The notes under the pieces were generated by a model. That model saw nothing but the letters and a program-made list of their open reading frames with translations. It had not been told where the DNA came from and made no database searches. DNA of 64,000 nt from Zoroaster sp. YZ-2022. Lineage: Eukaryota; Echinodermata; Asteroidea; Forcipulatida; Zoroasteridae. Position 1 is the first letter of the stretch, and every line of letters starts with the position of its first letter. The translations under genes were made by a program, and so were the position numbers. This document shows positions 57,921 to 64,000 of this stretch, piece after piece. The stretch lies in contig CM055830.1 in NCBI GenBank assembly GCA_029582265.1, positions 21,599,365 through 21,663,364 on the forward strand, written 5' to 3'.

Positions 57921-58664
57921 CTGACTGTCATTCACAAGATCGGTGTTCGATCCCCAACTGGAATAGTTTGATCTATTTTCATAGGACTACGTGTTTTTGT
58001 ATTTATAAACGCACACATTCGCTCAACTAATGAACAGCAGATGTTAGTTTTCACCCAGGAGCTCGATTCCTCTAGGTCAGTGCAAAATACAGGGAGGGCC
58101 GGGCAGACTTCAATCTTCAATCATGTTTGAATATTTACTTTAGAATTTTAAGAAATATAGTATATTTCAGGACTTTAGATCCAAGGTAGAATGTTTTTTT
58201 ATCTGTATTTATTTATTTAATTTTTTTTATTTTGTTCATCAGTCATTATAAAAGAAACACCTTGGTCTGTCAAATCTCTGAGAATACTCATTCGTGTTTC
58301 CTCTTCTAAGCGACAATACACCCCAGGCCTGTACTATGCCGTCTGCCTGTTACAGTAGGTGACATTTATAAATAATTAAGACACTTGAGGTGTTCCGTGT
58401 GCGCAGACAGTCCATATGATATACACAATAGATGGACTTTGTGAAGGGTCAACATGTCTGCCTCTTCTATGTAGTTTGTTTGACGCAGAATTTATTTTGT
58501 AAACAGCGTTTCTTTACTCATCCAGTACTGTGTATAGTTACGCTTTCCTGAATAATGTGGTGGATCTGCGTACTCATTTAGACTGCAGTGTGACTTAAGA
58601 CTCGGAGTATACTGATTGAAACGAGTTATATTCAGCCGGTTCTTTTAAGAACTATTTACTACTC

Positions 58665-59112
58665 AGTAAGACTAATTGCGGTGACACCATGTGAAATTCT
58701 CAATTGAGTAGTAATTAGTTCTGAAAAGAACTGGAGGTACAACCCGACGTTTCGATCAGTGTGCTCTGATCGTCCTCGGGAGAATGCCGGACTCTGGGAA
58801 ATGCTGCTGCTTAAGTCGGCTGCTGGAGGATTACGCGATGACAGGATGCCGGAGGATTAGTTCGTTGAGGCGTGCAGGCGGGAACTGTTGGGACTAGGAT
58901 CCTAGGAGTTGGGGGAAGGAGTGTGTGCTCACTGAACCGAATCAGTTGTTGGCAAGCACGGGGGGAAGGAGGGTGGTTGACTTAGGATATAGGAGATCCC
59001 TCAGTCTGGGGTGGGTTGTGGACTTTGGATATAGAAGATCCTTCAGTCCGTAGTGGTCGCCAAATACTACTTAATTGAGAATTTCACATGGTGTCACCGC
59101 AATCAGTCTTAC
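58665..59112. mobile_element. fold-back element with 45-bp TIRs and hammerhead-like motif, right arm
   Basis: The ends 'agtaagactaattgcggtga' and 'tcaccgcaatcagtcttact' are nearly perfect inverted repeats. Best preserved of the three copies. The minus strand of 58748-58786 gives CCGAGGA, C, GATCAG...CTGATC, GAAAC. The internal 'ggatatag(a/g)agatcc' duplication is also present. Confidence 0.65.
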
Positions 59113-59258
59113 TTATCCTCCTCACCATGCAAAGCTACAAGTTTTACCTATTTACTACTCAAAAGATAATTTTTACATGATGCCACCGCAAACAGTCTTT
59201 ACTTACTTTGAAAAATTGCTTTATAAGAGTATGATTACTCTTTTTGAACCAATACTAT

Positions 59259-59522
59259 ACTACTCAAAACAATTTAGGGAACACCGGAATAATCTCAGTT
59301 AAAGCAAGATCATTTATTTCAGATAAACACAATGTTTCACAAAATTGATGAAAAACAACTGCACAATGAAACAGATGATAAAGGATGCATGTAGTGATTA
59401 CACATTTCATGACATGACTACTGAAAGAGAGAGGGGGTTGCAAATGAAAATCCCGGTTCATGGAACATTTCAAACCTATTTTATGTTACAAATCCGGTGT
59501 TCCCTAAATTGTTTTGAGTAGT
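59259..59522. mobile_element. 260-bp MITE, TA target site, right-arm copy
   Basis: Both TIRs are whole: 'actactcaaaacaatttagg' at the left and 'cctaaattgttttgagtagt' at the right, running into 'gaacaccgg' on each side. Confidence 0.88.
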
Positions 59523-61485
59523 AAACAACACTACAATTTGTAGGGATGTTAGACCCAAAATTCAAATTCCTTGTTTCTGTACAAAACTCATATAGATTGA
59601 AAGGGCCAAAAAATCAAACAAACTAAAAAAATAAACAAATTGATGAAACGGTTCAAATTTTAAGTAATTAATATTTGGGGTCCTTCCTGAAAAAATGCAA
59701 TGGAACTTTACTGTATAAGCGTGGCACCGTGAGTGAAAACGTCTAAACTGTGTCTATTTTAATATGTTATATCTCCAAATCCATTCATAATAATGCAATA
59801 CTGAAATTTTAAAGACATCTTTCACAAATGTATTTGTGTTTTGTCCTGTAAGAGTTTACATAAAATATTGTTCTTTCACGAGCCCGTCATAGTTGGAGTA
59901 AGTTCAATAGGCGGAACAGCCAAAACGGTGACCCTTCCAATCAATGAGTGCGATACGGATCACGTGTTGCATTTTCTGATATTCCGTGTAAAACTTACTC
60001 CTAGTACACAGGTTTTTTAAATCATAAAACATTCCTATTTAAACACGTTATTCTCACTTTATTATTCAATAAATTCCGATATGTAAGTAAATAATATTTA
60101 TTTGGAACTTCAAAATCTGTCACAAGCTTCGAAATTTCTTTGGGAGACCACATGTCTGCTGTCAAATCCCCGGCTTAATATCGGCCACGCACCGGCAAAG
60201 TCAAAACGGGGCCCTACAAAAATGCATCAATCAAAAGGTGATCCCGATTAATTATGGATCTTAAACTTGGTGATAATGTACAAAATATATTTATAAGTAT
60301 TCGTGTAGCACGATCAGTTCGAAAATTGCGAAAACATGAAATATGAGGCATAATTTCACCCGCAAACGTGGCCTGTTTCGGTAATCGTTGGAACTGTATT
60401 CGGATGTATTTGGTATGAATGAGACTTCCAAATATCACCCGAGCTTGCAAAACAGCCCATTCGGTTTGGTGCCGTGAGCACTTTCGCAAAAGAGGAGAAC
60501 AATAGGAGGTCCTCATGTAAAGTGTACGTGAAACTTCATTAAAAGAAATACGAATTGATTGGATTATTTTAGGATGCAAAATTAAAGCCAGCAAACTTTC
60601 GTAATGTCATCAGAGATTAAAGATTTCTACAAGAAACCCCACTTACAGCTGTTGCTGCTCAGGAAGGTTCGATTCAAATCAATATCAACTGAGATCGAAA
60701 TATGGAAACACAACGGCTAAGCCAAGCCTCGCACCCATTGTTGCTGTCCAGCTTTACGGCCGTGTGCAGTACATTTTTACGTTTTCTAAGACGAAATATT
60801 TGGATTATTTCTTCAGGATGTTTGTACCATCTCCAACTTCACATCAAGTGTTAAGGTTTTAGATTATAAGTAAGTAATGTGGTGTTCGGGTAATAACCAA
60901 ATGTATATCTGTTTAAGTATATCTTATTAAAACATGCAGTAATACACACAATTTATAAATTATTATATGGATAAAAATAATCTGTATGCATTTAATTTAT
61001 TATCGTTATTTATATAATATAAATCTACTGATATAATTACCCACGATATCAAATTGCCCCATATAATAAAGTAACATGGCAAAACATGGGCAGGAATCGG
61101 CTACAAAGCTCCGTGCTAATAGGAACGGAATGTTAGCTTGGCTATTGGAGGGGAATTTTTTTACGGTACTATGCGCGCGCGTATACGTCTGTCAGCCAAC
61201 GATCGCTGGAGATATTCCGAGTGTACGCCTATAAACTGCAAAGTATGCCAAACGCGACGCACTATGACTGCCCTATCCATCAAAGTGATATAACAATATC
61301 TGTTTAAGTATATCATGGGGTAGGCCTTGAAGCCGTAAAATACTCCGTTTTAATTTTCATGGATGAAAACATTTATGCAGGTTAAAGAAATTGGTATCAA
61401 TAAATATTTATATAATGCATAAATCACATCCCACCCTGATAATTGATATCTTAAAAATAAATAAAAGTATCCATGACTTTTTGAC
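59523..61485. other. no gene supported, right-arm equivalent of 22480-24441
   Basis: A minus-strand open stretch at 60214-60594 overlaps the left-arm one at 23482-23670 and keeps the same frame over its 3' half. No splice sites or domain recognised. Confidence 0.35.
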
Positions 61486-61710
61486 CAGGAGTCTGTAATG
61501 CAGCAAGGCCCTTAAGAACAGGTATTTCTGTTTGTCTTTTTGTTTCTAACTGGACAGTTTGTTTTGGTGGTGTACTTGCAGACTGAGGCTCTAAATGCTG
61601 ACTTATATACATATTGAAGGGTGTAACGACCATCCATAACTCCTTGCCTTTCTTTACGGCCCTGTACACAAGTGTGCACATGTCGTATGCCCGCGGGCAT
61701 CCACGAACGC
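61486..61710 (-). CDS. probable internal exon, unidentified protein (right arm)
   Basis: Same exon as 22252-22476: acceptor 'attgtaaccag', then RGCPRAYDMCTLVYRAVKKG and the same protein through ALQTPGQ. The downstream flank diverges and meets a TAA soon after ...DTFIYF, so the coding part must stop by splicing or end there. Family not recognised. Confidence 0.4.
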
Positions 61711-62089
61711 CTGGTTACAATATTATATCGTTGAACAATTTTCACTATGAATGGGCAAACTGTTATAAATAAACATTAACAATTAACCTGTACGAATTTC
61801 ATTTAAACACCATTTTCTTAACGGAAATTTTGAACTTCGTGGATATGTTCACATGCGAAAGGCACGTACATTTTAAATGTTTTCAAATGGGGCCTATCCA
61901 TTCATATTAGGAACTGGTTCGCTACAGCATAGCTCAACGTAAATGTTATTACTGAACTATTATTTATCAAAATAATGATTTGAATATTCAACAAAAGCAC
62001 CTCTGGCAAAACTATTTCCAAGAGATGTTTGATACCTTCTGCAACTAAATGAGTTGTAGGTAAAGCTTTTTAATTTTTTTTTTACAACT

Positions 62090-62285
62090 ACTCATGGTTT
62101 TGTACATTCTTAAAACTAAAGTGTTGAAACAACTTTTTAAGAGTTCGGTCAGTGACAACACTTCATAAAGTTAATTTCAACTTAAGGTAAGTCAAACTTT
62201 ATCAATGTTAATTCAACACTTTTAAAAGTTAAATCCAACTTTGTAAAGAGTTGATTCAACACTTTAATTTTTTTAGAGTGTGCCA
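62090..62285. repeat. AAGTGTTGAATCAAC-type element end, right arm
   Basis: Mirror of 21687-21860, with 'aagtgttgaaac', 'aagttaatttcaac', 'gttaattcaacact', 'aaagttaaatccaac' and the end 'tttttttagagtgtg'. Confidence 0.55.
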
Positions 62286-62948
62286 CAGCTTTAAAGAAAA
62301 AAATACCATTGGTAAATTTTGATCTGCTTTGTCTCACCTCATGTGAATGAAGATATTTATAAACAACTAACGTTGTGTCCTTATAGGGGATAGCGAAAAT
62401 GCCATCACAATTTGTTATCGGCTGACGACGTACTCTTTACAGCGTGGGATTTTAGTGACAATAACATTCTTCCGTGCATAATGGGGAAGTATCATTTGAT
62501 GTAACTTCTAGGGAGTGATATCACTTCAGACAGAAACAATTTCAAGTTTGTTTTATACCATCATCTTCTTAACACTAAGTATTAGCTTAGAGTAAAACTG
62601 TGATCATTTATACTTTCTGAGAATGCTAAAGGTTTTAAAGTGATTCAGTTGTACAACTTAGGATGTATCATACATCCCTTGTAGTTGTACGTCCCTTGTA
62701 TGTTCATTATTTGCTTTTTAACGACAAAGTGCAAAAATGAATGGTTTCTAATGCATTTACAGAAATATTTCCGAAGATGTTTTGTATTTAAGAAAAACAA
62801 AGAAGTGAGTCGATCTTGCCACTTTCTTAAAAACAAATAATAATACAAAATGAAAATAAAATTTATGCCGCTGTAAACGAGACTTTTTAGGCAAGTTTAT
62901 AACGATATATCCCCAAATTAAAAATTCAACTTCATCTGTCTTTTGTAG

Positions 62949-64000
62949 CTACGGTGGAAGGACCCATTTATTAAGCCACCTTCGACATTTCTCCACGGAT
63001 GAAGCCTGAATTGTTGATTCAATTTGCCGGTCAATATCGTTTATATCGACTGGGTCGTCGACCCTTGTTGGTTCCGGTAGATCTAAAAATCTGTTGTCGT
63101 ACCCAGGGAATGTAATCTCGAATGATTTCTCCCTGGTGAGTTGCCAGTTCAGATTGGACTGTGAATGTTTCCCCTCCCGGTTATCCATTGGCCCTTCATG
63201 AGGCATATGGTTTATTTGTATTGCAGATTCGTCTTTCTTCAAATTAGACAAGTTTTGGTATGAAGTATGCACTTCCTTCCTGGGTAAATTACTGTCAGAA
63301 TGGCTATTGGTAGTACGGAGATTGTATTCGCGACTTGATTGGGTTTCTGTCGAAGGCGGGTGTAATCTTGGCATGCTACGCTCACTTGAGAGGGACCGTC
63401 TTGGGACGATGGTATCGTACGTATGACTTCTGGGCATTCCAGTGGTTTTTGAGCGCTTGGTGGCATCATTTGACCACACCAACCTGGCTTCACTTTTGCT
63501 GCCCTCGCTGGCAGACGTGGCCGGTACGGCGACGCTGCTTCTGTAAACCGCTCTGGGTCGACGTTTACCTTCGATTGGTTTTCCTGCCGACACTTTCCCA
63601 CCGCAAGAACTGGCGGAACTGCAACTTGGAAGCGAGTGGGGTGGATTTCTGTTGTTTTTTAAAGGTTTTTGAAATTTTAAGGTTGTGGGAGATAACTTAG
63701 AATTGTTATTCTTAGCATAATAACTATACAGTGCTCTATTTTTGACAAATGCTTCTGTATGCGTGTCACTGTCGATAGAATGATTTGTCGCGATAGTCTT
63801 CTCGTCAATATCTGGAAATCTCAATTTGTGTCGCGGAGGTCTAGAATCCGTGGTTTTTCCGTTTCCACGTTGTTGTCCCAGTACAGTCTGCACGATGGAT
63901 TCCTTGTATAGTTGACCCCTCTCTCGGCTGATCTGATCCATTACCACCCTAGCTTGTAAGGACGAATCCCTACAACTTATGGGCAGTTTGTTGCGTCCAT
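62949..64000 (-). CDS. unidentified protein, last exon, intact frame (5' end outside window)
   Basis: The frame is open from the stop at 62949 back to about 63993. Within it, 332 codons can be read from 63947. Landmarks in order: MDQISRERGQLYKESIVQTV, RPPRHKLRFPDIDEK, a long Ser/Lys/Arg-rich disordered middle, then EITFPGYDNRFLDLPEP and the C-terminal CRRWLNKWVLPP. There is no signal peptide, membrane segment or catalytic motif that I recognise. The left-arm copy (19608-21030) shows that coding sequence continues 5' (WTTVWKKEWAYQNVKELNDI), reached here through a two-base difference near 63980. Probably a cytoplasmic or nuclear protein of unknown role; the function is not assigned. Confidence 0.6.
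   Translation of the reverse strand, partial: GRNKLPISCRDSSLQARVVMDQISRERGQLYKESIVQTVLGQQRGNGKTTDSRPPRHKLRFPDIDEKTIATNHSIDSDTHTEAFVKNRALYSYYAKNNNSKLSPTTLKFQKPLKNNRNPPHSLPSCSSASSCGGKVSAGKPIEGKRRPRAVYRSSVAVPATSASEGSKSEARLVWSNDATKRSKTTGMPRSHTYDTIVPRRSLSSERSMPRLHPPSTETQSSREYNLRTTNSHSDSNLPRKEVHTSYQNLSNLKKDESAIQINHMPHEGPMDNREGKHSQSNLNWQLTREKSFEITFPGYDNRFLDLPEPTRVDDPVDINDIDRQIESTIQASSVEKCRRWLNKWVLPP

Overview
The window is eukaryotic and repeat-dominated. It most resembles a heterozygous marine invertebrate genome; an echinoderm or other invertebrate deuterostome is my guess from the general look of the tRNA-derived SINEs, MITEs and LINE tails, and this is not proven. There are no operons and no CRISPR array. 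Protein-coding content is sparse and split by introns: a signal-peptide exon near 5 kb, a gene for an unrecognised protein (19.6-21.0 kb, with a second copy at 62.9-64.0 kb), one other likely exon (22.3 kb, with a second copy at 61.6 kb), and transposon genes.

The dominant structure is a palindrome at least 22 kb per arm. Positions 19986-41326 reappear in reverse complement, in the same order, at 64000-41827. Every feature pairs up: the unknown gene, a 260-bp MITE, a fold-back element, an LTR remnant, a SINE, a Tc1/mariner element, a tRNA-related SINE cluster, a 38/39-bp minisatellite, a 145-bp tandem array, another SINE and a 2.1-kb unit. The two arms meet at a run of exactly 500 Ns. This could be two haplotype contigs joined head to head by scaffolding, or a real inverted duplication; the exact 500-N spacer and allele-like divergence favour the first. 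The left arm from about 32.7 kb to the gap is visibly degraded, with lost bases and collapsed or stretched homopolymers, while the right arm is cleaner and carries the more intact reading frames.

Region by region: 0-2.7 kb holds a SINE and a third, directly oriented copy of the 2.1-kb unit that sits next to the gap. 2.7-19.6 kb is single-copy within this window, with a TATA promoter and 5' exons of a probable secreted-protein gene (3.74-5.01 kb), a LINE 3' fragment (8.7-9.5 kb), hexamer and 25-bp tandem repeats, a MITE and a truncated fold-back element. 20-41.3 kb is the left arm and 41.8-64 kb the right arm.

The items most worth a second look are the palindrome and its 500-N centre, the 2.5-kb minisatellite that is open in all three forward frames, the 145-bp array with paired ETS-like sites inside a short-TIR element, a hammerhead-ribozyme-like core in the fold-back element, and a Tc1/mariner transposase with unusual D-E spacing, no ATG, and arrays of subterminal motifs.
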